Of a stretch of DNA of 64,000 bases, positions 27,452-36,481 are shown one piece after another. Each line of letters begins with the position of its first letter. The stretch's first letter is position 1. The translations under genes and the position numbers were made by a program. The notes beneath the pieces were generated by a model. That model was not told where the DNA came from. It did not search any database and saw only the letters and a list, made by a program, of their open reading frames with translations. This DNA is from Bacteroidota bacterium (GTDB taxonomy: Bacteria > Bacteroidota > Bacteroidia > Chitinophagales > Chitinophagaceae): positions 25,705-89,704 of the forward strand of contig CANGFA010000006.1 of assembly GCA_947453145.1 (NCBI GenBank). Reading direction: 5' to 3'.

Positions 27452-28288
27452 TTATGCTACAGGAAAATCAGCTCCTTCTGTTACATCTGCCCAGGTGTCG
27501 AAATCATGTTTTAATTCGTCCAACTTAATTCTAGCACCTTTTAACGCAGCCACTCCGAGTAATAATCTTAATGGTGGATTTTCGGACTCAACAACCTGAA
27601 TCATTGCTTTAGCTGCTTTTACCGGATCACCCGCTTGATTACCACTTAAACCTCTAATATCACCTTTGTTTTTCCCTGCGGTAGCTGCATAATCCTCAAT
27701 TACAATTTTACTATCATTAGCAGAACGACCTGCCCAGTCCGTTCTAAAACCACTTGGAGCTATAATGGTTACTTTAATACCTAATGGCGCAACTTCCTTA
27801 CTTAAGGATTCACTTAACCCATCAACTGCATATTTTGTTGCGTTATAAAAACCTACTCCAGGAAAAGAGCGTAACCCTCCAATAGAAGCAATATTTAAAA
27901 TATGACCACTACGTTGTTTTCTCATTTGTGGCAACACAGCCTGTGTCATATGAGCTAAACCAAAAACATTAATTTCAAACATTTGACGCACTTGTGCTTC
28001 TTCACTTTCTTCAATTGCTCCAAAATAACCTATTCCCGCATTGTTAACCAATACATCAATCTGTCCAAATTTTGCAATGGTAGCTGCCACCGATGCTTTT
28101 ATTTGATCGGCTACGGTTACGTCTAACTTTACCACTAATGAAGTCTCAGGATAATTTGCCACAATGTCCATAACGTCATTGGTATTGCGTGCCGCCACTA
28201 CTACATTGTACCCTTTTGCCAAGGCTTCTACCGCTAAATAACGACCAAAACCGGTGGAACAACCTGTTATAAACCATACTTTTTGCAT
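27452..28288 (-). CDS. Short-chain dehydrogenase/reductase
   Basis: NAD(P)-dependent oxidoreductase of the classical SDR family, 278 aa. The cofactor motif TGCSTGFG is at residues 8-15, NNAG at 82-85, and the catalytic Ser135, Tyr148 and Lys152 (YNATK) are all intact. The C-terminal lobe is of the longer '17-beta-hydroxysteroid dehydrogenase-like' type. The ATG at 28288 is chosen because it directly precedes KVWFITG; the frame stays open upstream but that part is hydrophobic and not family-like. It heads the group with the MFS and alginate-lyase-family genes. Reduction of an unsaturated uronate product is a possible role, but this is context only. Confidence 0.88.
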   Translation of the reverse strand: MQKVWFITGCSTGFGRYLAVEALAKGYNVVVAARNTNDVMDIVANYPETSLVVKLDVTVADQIKASVAATIAKFGQIDVLVNNAGIGYFGAIEESEEAQVRQMFEINVFGLAHMTQAVLPQMRKQRSGHILNIASIGGLRSFPGVGFYNATKYAVDGLSESLSKEVAPLGIKVTIIAPSGFRTDWAGRSANDSKIVIEDYAATAGKNKGDIRGLSGNQAGDPVKAAKAMIQVVESENPPLRLLLGVAALKGARIKLDELKHDFDTWADVTEGADFPVA

Positions 28289-28336
28289 AAAATGATATTT
28301 AAATAAGGAATTAAAGATAGGGCAAATGAAATAAAA

Positions 28337-28363
28337 AAGAGCCACTTATTGCTAAGCGGCTCT
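28337..28363 (-). terminator. Terminator downstream of the 28393 gene
   Basis: The stem GAGCC-A-CTTA / TAAG-C-GGCTC has one mismatch, the loop is TTGC, and a T run follows on the minus strand. The loop and stem core recur in the hairpin at 29191-29220. Confidence 0.7.
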
Positions 28364-28392
28364 CCTAAAATTAAACCAAACTTTAGTGGAAT

Positions 28393-29145
28393 TTATTTTT
28401 CAATATTCATTACATTAATTAGCATCATTGTTTTGTTGATATCTCTATAAGATTTTAAGGCATCATATTCAGATTGTTCTTGAGGCGTAAATTTAACATC
28501 TGAAGTGCTTGCTCCCGAAGTGTATTGATCTATACTTTTGTATAAATGCGAAATGGTGTTTGTAAAATCTACTCCGCCCACTCCAACAACACTTGTAAAA
28601 TAAAAGGCCTCTTTTTTGTCTTTATCAATCATATATTGGTGCCATTTATTACTAAATTTGATTTCCGCCTTTTGGTAATTGTCATTTTTTGAATTGATCA
28701 TAACAAGATTCAAAATAGTACTGCCAGGAACCACACTACTTGTGGTATCACTTAATCCCAACTCTACTTTCAAAATTACTTGTTTAACCATTTTTCTGGT
28801 CTTTGTGGTGTTATTCGCCATTACAATATAATCTTCCGGATATTTTGCTTTAAAATTATCTAAAGAAATACTTTTACCAATACCCAATGCGTCCGCATAA
28901 CTATTATACGATGTAGAAACAATATAATCGTAGTTTACGTTTGCACCTGGAAGTACTTTCCAAATACGGTGCATGTTAATTACACCTGCTTTAATAAGTT
29001 CCTTGTGATAATTAATCCAAGATTTTTCTAATTTTTCATAATCCTGACCTGGAAGCTCTTTCATATACTCATACTTTAAATAAGTTTGTGCATTTAAGGA
29101 GACGATAGCAAATAATACTACTATAGTTAACATTAATTTTTTCAT
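28393..29145 (-). CDS. Secreted protein of unknown function
   Basis: The 250-aa protein has a signal peptide (MKKLMLTIVVLFAIVSLNAQ). The mature part alternates helices and strands (YLKYEYMKELPGQDYEKLEKSW, GVINMHRIWKVLPGANVNYDYIVSTSYNSY, YFTSVVGVGGVDFTN). Two such halves are loosely similar, which would fit a pair of ferredoxin-like alpha/beta (dimeric-barrel-like) domains; this is a weak inference. There are no Cys residues in the mature chain. It is followed by a hairpin terminator and preceded by another terminator, so it is a single-gene transcript. Function unknown. Confidence 0.7.
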   Translation of the reverse strand: MKKLMLTIVVLFAIVSLNAQTYLKYEYMKELPGQDYEKLEKSWINYHKELIKAGVINMHRIWKVLPGANVNYDYIVSTSYNSYADALGIGKSISLDNFKAKYPEDYIVMANNTTKTRKMVKQVILKVELGLSDTTSSVVPGSTILNLVMINSKNDNYQKAEIKFSNKWHQYMIDKDKKEAFYFTSVVGVGGVDFTNTISHLYKSIDQYTSGASTSDVKFTPQEQSEYDALKSYRDINKTMMLINVMNIEK

Positions 29146-29190
29146 GTGTAATTTTTTATTTTTTTTATAATTCTTAAACTGTATTTATGT

Positions 29191-29220
29191 AAAGAGTCAC
29201 TTATTGCTAAGTGACTCTTT
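29191..29220 (-). terminator. Terminator downstream of the 29251 gene
   Basis: Perfect 13-bp stem AAAGAGTCACTTA / TAAGTGACTCTTT with the loop TTGC. Confidence 0.8.
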
Positions 29221-29250
29221 TATAATTTTAAACCAAACTTAAATCGAATT

Positions 29251-29778
29251 TTATTTCTTAGGCGCAGTAGCTGCATTTACAAGTCCAGTTACGTCAAAAT
29301 ATTCATCAACGTCAACTAGTTTATGATCCTTATTAAATTGCATTACGCAGTAATATTTATGTTCAATTTTAGCACCATTTAAAGCTCCGTCATCTGTCCA
29401 TCTAACATAAGCTCTAACGCTTCCATTAGGCTTAAAAGTAACAGTATCTATACCTGGCAACAACATGATGTCGTTTGGTTTAATATTATTAAATAATTTA
29501 TGAAACCCTTCGAGTCTTTTTCTTAGTTCCGCTTTTCCTACAACCGCTTCATTACCATATTGAGGACCATGTGCTTTAATGGAGTCAGCGTTGAAGGAAT
29601 CCCAGGTATTCATATCTTTTTTAGCAAAAGCCTCAAATATAGATTTAGCTACCTTTGAATTTTCTTTGAAACTTAAAATTGCAGTATCATCCCCAGTTGT
29701 TGCTTCTTTCTTTTCAGCTGGAGCTGAACAAGCAAATAATGTGGTAGCAACGATCGCTGCTAGTAATGTTTTTTTCAT
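29251..29778 (-). CDS. NTF2/SnoaL-like lipoprotein
   Basis: The 175-aa product has a lipoprotein signal (MKKTLLAAIVATTLFACSAPAEKK, lipobox LFAC) and a domain of about 130 residues. The domain reads like a nuclear-transport-factor-2/SnoaL cone fold: an N-terminal helix (VAKSIFEAFAKKDMNTW), HGPQYGNEAVVGKAELRKRLEGFHKLF, then strands ending in CVMQFNKDHKLVDVDEYFDV. Such domains bind or convert small molecules; no catalytic residues can be named. It lies 34 bp downstream of a second lipoprotein with an almost identical leader, so the pair is probably one operon of paralogues. Confidence 0.75.
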   Translation of the reverse strand: MKKTLLAAIVATTLFACSAPAEKKEATTGDDTAILSFKENSKVAKSIFEAFAKKDMNTWDSFNADSIKAHGPQYGNEAVVGKAELRKRLEGFHKLFNNIKPNDIMLLPGIDTVTFKPNGSVRAYVRWTDDGALNGAKIEHKYYCVMQFNKDHKLVDVDEYFDVTGLVNAATAPKK

Positions 29779-29812
29779 TTTAACTATTTTTTATTTGAAT
29801 TAATGTACACTA

Positions 29813-30346
29813 TTATTTAGGTAATTTTTCAAAGTCCTTTGTATCATAGATAGGCCACTCGTAAGTAAACTTGCCATCTTTAATCCCATATGAATTAAAT
29901 ATTACACTTTTGCCGGTACCGCCATCCTTGGTTTTCCAAGAACAATCAACCCAAGCATGTCCATATTTACTGCCATCAGGCATGGTTACCACTTCATATA
30001 TAGAATGATCAATAGATACATTTCCAACCATTCCTTCTCTACTTTTTTTGAATCTATCAATAAAAGAAGAAACTTTTTTAGCTACAGATGTATCATTTGA
30101 AGCCCATCCATTATGCACAGAACGAGCTGTGTCAGCATAGCAAGATAAATAAGCAGCCCAGTCACCAGTTGCCCAAGCATTTCCTGCTTTTTTCATTAAT
30201 TCAACATCCGGACCTGTCGTAGTTACGGATGAAGTACCCGAAGTCGCAGTGGTTGCAGAAGCGGTTGCCTCTCCTTTATTTTCAGCAGGAGCTGAACAAG
30301 CAAATAAAGCGGTCGCCATTATAAATGGCATGAACATTTTTTTCAT
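29813..30346 (-). CDS. NTF2/SnoaL-like lipoprotein
   Basis: The 177-aa product starts with MKKMFMPFIMATALFACSAPAENK, closely matching the leader of the next gene (lipobox LFAC, then SAPAE). A Ser/Thr-rich linker of about 20 residues (ATASATTATSGTSS) follows. The C-terminal domain carries ELMKKAGNAWATGDWAAYLSCYADTARSVHNGWASND, the typical first helix and loop of an NTF2-like fold, and ends in strands around FTYEWPIYD. Function is unknown. First gene of a two-lipoprotein unit. Confidence 0.75.
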   Translation of the reverse strand: MKKMFMPFIMATALFACSAPAENKGEATASATTATSGTSSVTTTGPDVELMKKAGNAWATGDWAAYLSCYADTARSVHNGWASNDTSVAKKVSSFIDRFKKSREGMVGNVSIDHSIYEVVTMPDGSKYGHAWVDCSWKTKDGGTGKSVIFNSYGIKDGKFTYEWPIYDTKDFEKLPK

Positions 30347-30416
30347 AAGTTTTAAGTTTTAGTTTCCAAAAATTATCAAAAAAACAATGAAAACATCCTG
30401 AGTACACTTAAAATTT

Positions 30417-30440
30417 GTTCCAATTTTCACTTTTTGGAAC
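30417..30440. promoter_or_regulatory. Possible operator: inverted repeat GTTCCAA-N10-TTGGAAC
   Basis: A 7-bp perfect inverted repeat centred about 80 bases before the lipoprotein gene starting at 30346. It lacks a T tail, so it looks more like a protein-binding site than a terminator. No regulator can be named. Confidence 0.3.
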
Positions 30441-30475
30441 ATTTTTGACTTAATGATGTACTTTTTAAACACAAA

Positions 30476-30508
30476 AAAAGCCCCCGGCTTTTAAACCTGG
30501 GGCTTATA
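30476..30508 (-). terminator. Terminator downstream of the 30524 membrane protein
   Basis: The stem AAGCCCC-C-GG / CC-T-GGGGCTT at 30478-30505 has one mismatch and is followed by a T run on the minus strand. Confidence 0.75.
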
Positions 30509-30523
30509 ATTATAGATTGTTTC

Positions 30524-30922
30524 CTATTTGTTTGCAATCATCTTAAGATAAGAAAGCGTTTTTAGGGTGATGCTAAATAGCTCTTTCACAAACCCGTATA
30601 GCAATGGAAAGAAATAGGTAAGTAGTAAAATTCCGACAAATGTCATAAATCCATTAAAATAAGAATTCATCCCTGCATAAAGGGCAACTAAAAACCCAAT
30701 TGGGTAGCATAATGCTATTACAGCATCAAATAAACTAATCACCCATACATATAATGGGAATTCTGAGTCTAAAAGAGATTCATTTGAATGCTCATCGTCA
30801 TGATTTGATAAGCTTTGGAGCGTATTCATATAAATACGAATAGGCAATGCAAAGGGTTTTACAATAAGTAAGACTAAAACTCGAACAATGATTTTACCAA
30901 AATCTAGGTTAGCATTTTCCAT
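30524..30922 (-). CDS. Small membrane protein of unknown function
   Basis: The 132-aa product has three likely transmembrane segments (around residues 9-25, 60-80 and 85-115) and a short acidic loop (NHDDEHSNESLLDSEF) between the first two. It has no signal peptide and no recognised domain; the pattern loosely resembles DUF4282-like small membrane proteins, which I do not assert. It stands alone between two intergenic regions and ends at a terminator. Confidence 0.6.
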   Translation of the reverse strand: MENANLDFGKIIVRVLVLLIVKPFALPIRIYMNTLQSLSNHDDEHSNESLLDSEFPLYVWVISLFDAVIALCYPIGFLVALYAGMNSYFNGFMTFVGILLLTYFFPLLYGFVKELFSITLKTLSYLKMIANK

Positions 30923-31020
30923 GGTGTAGTGTTTTGTTTGAATAAATTTACTGAAAAATCATTCAAATTAAAAGTTATTTTTATATACAATAAATAATAT
31001 ATAAAATAGGATTACTATAA

Positions 31021-31056
31021 ATAAATAAGGCTACCCTTTGTAGTAGCCTTATTTAT
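31021..31056. terminator. Terminator downstream of the 31072 gene
   Basis: A 14-bp stem (ATAAATAAGGCTAC and its complement) with an 8-base loop. Confidence 0.7.
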
Positions 31057-31071
31057 TTAAGCTTGTTTTAA

Positions 31072-31830
31072 CTAATCCCCTACTTTAGACATTTCACTTA
31101 AAGGAATCCAGCCTTTACTTTTTTGATTGGAGGTATTGGTAAACTCAATATAAGCGAACCCATTTTGAATGCTTAATGCATACACTATTTCTTGTGTATC
31201 AAAATAAGCATTTCTCATGGTGTTATAATCTGGACGCGTATAAAAATGAACAGGATGTGATCTGCTACCTAGTACATAATATGCTCCGGTTGCACTATTG
31301 CTATTATTGTAGTCATAAGTTGTGGAATTATCTTGTGAAGTTGCAGTGGTGTCAACCCTATAATTTGAACTATTATTTGAACTGTTATTAGAATTATTAT
31401 TTTGGTTACTACTTGATTTATCGGATTTTAGAGCATCTTTAAAATATTTTTTTAAAGTGTTTTTTCCATTTCTAACTTCATCGTCTACTTTTTCACTAAT
31501 AAATACATTTCCCAATATACCTATGCCCACAATTTTGGGATCATTGTTTATTTCTACCGTTGTTAAAGAAAAAAATAAATAGTCTTTTCTTTTCACAGAT
31601 TCATTTACAATGCCTTCAATGATACTTGATTTTAACATGGACCCAATGCCTGCAGCGATATTCTCCAATGTGGAAGAAGAGGCTGATGAACTAGAAGTGC
31701 CAAACTCTCTGTCTACTATTTTTTCAATCTTAAAACGCATAGCTCTTTGATGTTCTTCCAATTTTGGATTAGATACAGCAAGCACTCCCAAAAGCACAAT
31801 TGCTATTATAATTGATACTACATTATTCAT
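31072..31830 (-). CDS. Membrane-anchored DUF4359-like protein with SH3-like C-terminus
   Basis: The 252-aa protein begins with one transmembrane helix (VVSIIIAIVLLGVLAVSNP). The SNPKLEEHQ start and the block RKDYLFFSLTTVEINNDPKIVGIGILGNVFIS (about residues 81-112) resemble DUF4359-type proteins. A very Asn/Ser-rich linker (NNNSNNSSNNSSN and more) separates this from a C-terminal ~70 residues with YALSIQNGFAYIEF and KGWIPLSEM, typical of a bacterial SH3-like fold. Role unknown; a periplasmic domain tethered to the inner membrane is likely. Confidence 0.6.
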   Translation of the reverse strand: MNNVVSIIIAIVLLGVLAVSNPKLEEHQRAMRFKIEKIVDREFGTSSSSASSSTLENIAAGIGSMLKSSIIEGIVNESVKRKDYLFFSLTTVEINNDPKIVGIGILGNVFISEKVDDEVRNGKNTLKKYFKDALKSDKSSSNQNNNSNNSSNNSSNYRVDTTATSQDNSTTYDYNNSNSATGAYYVLGSRSHPVHFYTRPDYNTMRNAYFDTQEIVYALSIQNGFAYIEFTNTSNQKSKGWIPLSEMSKVGD

Positions 31831-32064
31831 AAAACAAAGCTTTAAATTTTATTTAGATTATAGGGTGATTAAGCCATTTCCTATAAGATATTAATGATAT
31901 ATAAAATTAGGGAATTTTATATAAAAAGCTTAAGAATTAATGATATACACAATTCATTCACATTCAAAGGCTACTCATCCTTTTTATCCCATTTTTTGAG
32001 AAAAAAAGAATAGCTTAGAAACTTCGTATTTATACTTTTATAAGTAATCATTTAAAATAAAAAT

Positions 32065-33360
32065 ATGCGAAAAATAATATTAATAGTAGTTGGGGTATTT
32101 GCATTGGTTTTTGCAAAAGCACAAACCCAGAATTTGGATGCAACCATTACGGCAATTAAAGCAGGTAAATTAATTGATGTTGAAAATGGTAAAACATTAG
32201 TCAATCAAATTATTTTAGTGAGCCATGATAGCATCATAGCAGTGGGGTCCAACCTGTCCATTCCCAAAAATGCAAATGTCATTGATTTATCTTCCTATAC
32301 TGTACTCCCTGGCTTAATAGATTGTCACACTCATATTACAGGGCAACCAGGTGGTGATTATTATGCTGATATTTTTAGAAAAACACCTGTGGATGTGGCC
32401 ATTACTGCTCACATTTATGCAAAAAGAACCTTGCAAGCAGGCTTTACCACCGTTCGCGATTTAGGTTCCGCTGGTTTGGTTGATATTGCTTTACGCAATG
32501 CCATAAACAATGGTGATGTGGAGGGCCCCACCATTTATGCTGCCACCGTATTTATTGGATCCACTGGAAGTCATGGTGATTTAAATGGGTTCTCCCCTTA
32601 TATAAAATTTAACATGCCTAAAGGGATGTCCGGTGTTGCCAATGGAGTAGAAGGCGTTAGAGAGCAAGTACGTTTTAATGTAAAAAATGGTGCCGACGTA
32701 ATTAAATTTGGTGCTAGTGCGGGCGTGTTAAGTGAGGAAGAAAGTGTTGGTGCACCTCAATACACACAGGAAGAAATGAATGCCATTGTTAGTGAAGCAA
32801 AAATGTGGGGGCGCAAAACCGCTGCCCATGCGCATGGAGCAGAAGCTATAAAAATGGCTGTAAAAGCGGGGGTTGCTTCGGTGGAACATGGTAGCTTAGT
32901 TGATGCAGAAGGCATTGCACTAATGAAAGAACATGGCACGTATTTAGTTTCTGATGTGTATGATGATGAATATATTTTAGCAGAGTATTCTAAATTGGGC
33001 TTCCCTGATAAAATCATTAATAAAGAAAAATTAGTAGGTCGTTTACAAAGAGAGAACTTTCAAAAAGCAGTGGAAGCAGGGGTTAAAATTGCTTTTGGTA
33101 CCGATGCGGGTGTGTATCCCCATGGTTGGAATGGTAAACAATTTAAATGGATGACCCGTTTTGGATTAAGCCCTATGGGTGCCATACAAGCTGCAACCAT
33201 TAATGCTGCTGATTTAATTGGCATTAAAGAAAAAGCAGGTTCTATTTCAAAAGGTAAAAGAGCAGATATTATTGCTGTGAAAATAAATCCATTAGATGAT
33301 GTAAGCAGTTTAGAAAATGTAAATTTTGTAATGAAAGGTGGCGTAGTATATAAAAAATAA
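32065..33360 (+). CDS. Secreted metal-dependent amidohydrolase
   Basis: The 431-aa protein has a signal peptide (cleaved after AKAQ) and an amidohydrolase TIM-barrel. Metal ligands are visible: DCHTH with His88 and His90, the KFGASAG segment carrying the bridging-lysine position, AAHAHG, SVEHGS and FGTDAG with the final Asp. The family includes imidazolonepropionase-like enzymes and Xaa-Pro dipeptidases, so hydrolysis of a small amide or dipeptide in the periplasm is likely. Its stop is only 4 bp from the S9 peptidase start, so both are in one operon and peptide breakdown is the favoured role. Confidence 0.88.
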   Translation: MRKIILIVVGVFALVFAKAQTQNLDATITAIKAGKLIDVENGKTLVNQIILVSHDSIIAVGSNLSIPKNANVIDLSSYTVLPGLIDCHTHITGQPGGDYYADIFRKTPVDVAITAHIYAKRTLQAGFTTVRDLGSAGLVDIALRNAINNGDVEGPTIYAATVFIGSTGSHGDLNGFSPYIKFNMPKGMSGVANGVEGVREQVRFNVKNGADVIKFGASAGVLSEEESVGAPQYTQEEMNAIVSEAKMWGRKTAAHAHGAEAIKMAVKAGVASVEHGSLVDAEGIALMKEHGTYLVSDVYDDEYILAEYSKLGFPDKIINKEKLVGRLQRENFQKAVEAGVKIAFGTDAGVYPHGWNGKQFKWMTRFGLSPMGAIQAATINAADLIGIKEKAGSISKGKRADIIAVKINPLDDVSSLENVNFVMKGGVVYKK

Positions 33361-33364
33361 AAGC

Positions 33365-35734
33365 ATGAGAAAAATTTTGGTAATTATTGGTATCAGTATT
33401 TGTTTTATTGCAAATGCACAAACTTCAGGATTAAGTGTTGAAAAAATAATGAAGGACATTAAATGGATTGGTAGCTCTCCTAGCAATATTAGTTGGACTT
33501 GGGATAATAAATCGGTGTTCTTTAACTGGAATCCTGAAAAAAATATATCAGACTCTTTTTATATTTATAAAATTGCAACAAAGCAATTAGAAAAATTAAA
33601 CTTTAATGAAGCACAAAAATTAAGAGCCATTAATAATGGTGCCTATAACCAAAATTATACTGCTATTACCTATAGTTATAAAGGTGACATTTACTTATTA
33701 AATACTGTTACCGGAATTACCACACCTATTAGCCAAACTGAGGAAATGGAAACGAGTCCTTCATTCATTGGCAATGACGAGTGGGTAGTTTATAAAAAAA
33801 ATAAAAATTTATTCGCTTGGCAAATTAAAACTGGGCTCACTAAACAATTAAGCAACTTTGTAAAAGAGTTAGATAAAACCGCTAAAAACAATAACAATGC
33901 ACAGGATGCATTTTTACAGAATCAATCCTTAAGCAATTCTGCGGTATTGCAATTACGTAAATTAAAGAAAGAAGCTAGAGATAAATTCATTGAACTGAAT
34001 AAAGAAAAATCAATAGCCAAAGCCATTCAAACAGGTGATAAACAAATCAGTAATGCAGAAATAAGTGAGTCTGGGGAGTTTATAGTGTACACCCTATTCA
34101 CCCCCGATCCTATTAAAAACACCATTGTTCCTGCTTATGTAACCGAAACAGGTTATACAACAGATATTCCTGGAAGGGATAAAGTTGGATCGGGACAAGG
34201 CACATCGGAATCTTATGTCTATAACAAAATTACAGATAGTGTTTATAAAATAAGTTTTGACTCTTTACCTGGTATTATGGATAAACCGGATTATGCAAAG
34301 GATTACCCTACATTAAAAGACGCTAAAAAAACACCACGTAAAGTTTTCTTAAGTTCAATTTATTGGAATGAACAATCTGCAATTGCTATATTGGATATAA
34401 GATCGGTAGATAATAAGGATCGTTGGATCATGCAGTTGGATCCTAACACCAATAAATTAACTACCGTGAATCGTCAAAGAGACGAAGCTTGGGTCGGCGG
34501 CCCAGGAAATTCTAATTTCAGACCAAGTGCAGGTTGGATTGACCCTACCCACTTTTATTTTCAAAGTGAGCAAACTGGGTATTCACATTTGTATGTTTAT
34601 GATATCAATAACCAACAAACTAAAGCATTAAGCAGCGGCAAATATGAAATTCAAGATGCCGTTTTATCTAAAAATAAAAAAGCATTTTTCGTATTAACTA
34701 ACGAGGCACATCCTGGTCAACAAAATTGGTATAAAATAAGTATTGATAATTTAGTCAAAGAAAAAATTACCAATAAAATAGGTACTTATGAAGTGAGTAT
34801 GTCCCCGGACGAAAAACAATTGGCTTATCGTTACTCCTATATTACCAAACCATGGGAATTATTTTTACAAGAAAATAAAACAAATGCAGCAGCTGTTCAA
34901 TTAACTAATAAAGGCATTAGTGAAGAGTTTGCTGCATATCCTTGGAGGGAAAATAAAATATTCACCATTACTGCAAGGGATGGTGCACCTATTTATGCTA
35001 AAATATTTGAGCCTACCTCAGGTATCAAAAATGGAGCTGCTGTAATATTTGTTCATGGTGCGGGTTATTTACAAAATGTACATTTTGGATGGAGTAATAA
35101 TTACCCAAGAGAATTTATGTTTAATAACTTATTAGCAGACAAAGGATATACTGTTATAGATATTGACTACCGTGGGAGTGCAGGATATGGCAGAGATTGG
35201 AGAACGGGTATTTATCGTTTTATGGGTGGCAAGGATTTAGACGATGAAGTGGACGCTGCTAAATGGTTAGTCCAAAATGCAGGAATTGATAGCAACAGAA
35301 TTGGAATGTATGGTGGTTCTTATGGTGGCTTTATGACGCTGATGGCTTTATTTACACAACCCAATGTAATTAAAGCAGGTGCTGCATTAAGGCCAGTGAC
35401 GGACTGGGCGCATTATAATCATGGCTATACTTCGGATATTTTAAATGAACCTGCAACAGATAGTATTGCTTATGCGAGATCCTCACCTATAAATTTCGCA
35501 GCAGGATTACAAAACAACTTACTTATTTGTCATGGCATGGTGGACGTAAATGTAAATTACCAAGACGCAGTAAGGTTAGCACAAAAATTAATTGAACTGG
35601 GAAAAGACAATTGGGAGTTGGCTTCTTATCCAATGGAAGACCATGGATTTATAGAGCCAAGTAGTTGGACAGATGAATATAAAAGAATTTTAAAATTATT
35701 TGATAGCAAACTTCTTCTTAAAAAAGCAAATTAA
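33365..35734 (+). CDS. S9 family prolyl oligopeptidase-like peptidase
   Basis: The 789-aa secreted serine peptidase has a signal peptide (MRKILVIIGISICFIANAQ), an N-terminal beta-propeller of about 500 residues (DPP-IV-like) and a C-terminal alpha/beta-hydrolase. The catalytic triad can be placed: Ser652 in MYGGSYGGFM, Asp727 in HGMVDVNV and His760 in MEDHGF. Such enzymes release dipeptides or cleave after proline in short peptides in the periplasm. It is 4 bp behind the amidohydrolase, and its stop overlaps the next start (TAATG). The cluster continues into TonB-type uptake genes. Confidence 0.92.
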   Translation: MRKILVIIGISICFIANAQTSGLSVEKIMKDIKWIGSSPSNISWTWDNKSVFFNWNPEKNISDSFYIYKIATKQLEKLNFNEAQKLRAINNGAYNQNYTAITYSYKGDIYLLNTVTGITTPISQTEEMETSPSFIGNDEWVVYKKNKNLFAWQIKTGLTKQLSNFVKELDKTAKNNNNAQDAFLQNQSLSNSAVLQLRKLKKEARDKFIELNKEKSIAKAIQTGDKQISNAEISESGEFIVYTLFTPDPIKNTIVPAYVTETGYTTDIPGRDKVGSGQGTSESYVYNKITDSVYKISFDSLPGIMDKPDYAKDYPTLKDAKKTPRKVFLSSIYWNEQSAIAILDIRSVDNKDRWIMQLDPNTNKLTTVNRQRDEAWVGGPGNSNFRPSAGWIDPTHFYFQSEQTGYSHLYVYDINNQQTKALSSGKYEIQDAVLSKNKKAFFVLTNEAHPGQQNWYKISIDNLVKEKITNKIGTYEVSMSPDEKQLAYRYSYITKPWELFLQENKTNAAAVQLTNKGISEEFAAYPWRENKIFTITARDGAPIYAKIFEPTSGIKNGAAVIFVHGAGYLQNVHFGWSNNYPREFMFNNLLADKGYTVIDIDYRGSAGYGRDWRTGIYRFMGGKDLDDEVDAAKWLVQNAGIDSNRIGMYGGSYGGFMTLMALFTQPNVIKAGAALRPVTDWAHYNHGYTSDILNEPATDSIAYARSSPINFAAGLQNNLLICHGMVDVNVNYQDAVRLAQKLIELGKDNWELASYPMEDHGFIEPSSWTDEYKRILKLFDSKLLLKKAN

Positions 35735-36480
35735 TGCAGCTACTAAAAAGTAATATTTTATGCTTTACCTTTTGGGGAATATGGACTGTGTTATCTACAC
35801 CACTCCATGCACAATTAAATAGTAAAGACAGTACATTTTTAAAACAAGCTGTAAAGCATACCATTCAAGTTTACCAAAATGGTATTGGAGACCAAGCTGC
35901 AAAATACAATGGTAGCCAATACCAAGGTTATACCGTTTCCTTTTCCGACGGTCACCCCTATTTTAAAGCAAACGAATTGGCAAATGGTAGCATTATATAT
36001 GATGGTGTTGAATTTGAAAATGTGAATTTATTATATGACGAGGTAGAAGATTGTGTTGTTTTACAAGACAGTACGCATCGAATAAAATTAGTTAATGAAA
36101 GGCTTAGTGCATTTAATGTACAAGGGTGTAATTTTGAGCGTCTTATTAAAAAGGAAAATGCACCTATCCATTCAACAGGATTTTATGAAGTACTTACAAA
36201 AGGAAATTTGAGTCTTTATAAAAAAGAAACTAAGAAAATGATTGATAAATTTAGCAACGCCAATGAATTGGCCGTGCTATTTGAAATTCACTATTACTAT
36301 TATGTAAAAAAAGGTGACTCATTTTTCGAAATCAGTAAGAAAAAGGATTTGTTTAAAATCTTATCCGATAAGGAAAAAGAAATTAACCAATTCATATCCG
36401 ATGAGCATTTAAATTATAGAAAAGAAAAGGATAAGACGCTTACAAAAGTTATTGATTACTATAATACTTTAAATCAATAA
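35734..36480 (+). CDS. Secreted protein of unknown function
   Basis: The 248-aa protein begins with a signal peptide (cleaved near LHAQ). The mature chain starts with LNSKDSTFLKQAVKHTIQVYQNGIGDQAAKYNGSQYQGY, followed by FSDGHPYFKANELANGSIIYDGVEFENVNLLYDEVED, a beta-rich block often seen in Bacteroidota proteins of unknown role. The C-terminal third is helical and charged. It overlaps the S9 peptidase stop codon by one base and is 1 bp from the TonB receptor, so it is translationally coupled to both. Confidence 0.8.
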   Translation: MQLLKSNILCFTFWGIWTVLSTPLHAQLNSKDSTFLKQAVKHTIQVYQNGIGDQAAKYNGSQYQGYTVSFSDGHPYFKANELANGSIIYDGVEFENVNLLYDEVEDCVVLQDSTHRIKLVNERLSAFNVQGCNFERLIKKENAPIHSTGFYEVLTKGNLSLYKKETKKMIDKFSNANELAVLFEIHYYYYVKKGDSFFEISKKKDLFKILSDKEKEINQFISDEHLNYRKEKDKTLTKVIDYYNTLNQ

Positions 36481-36481
36481 C

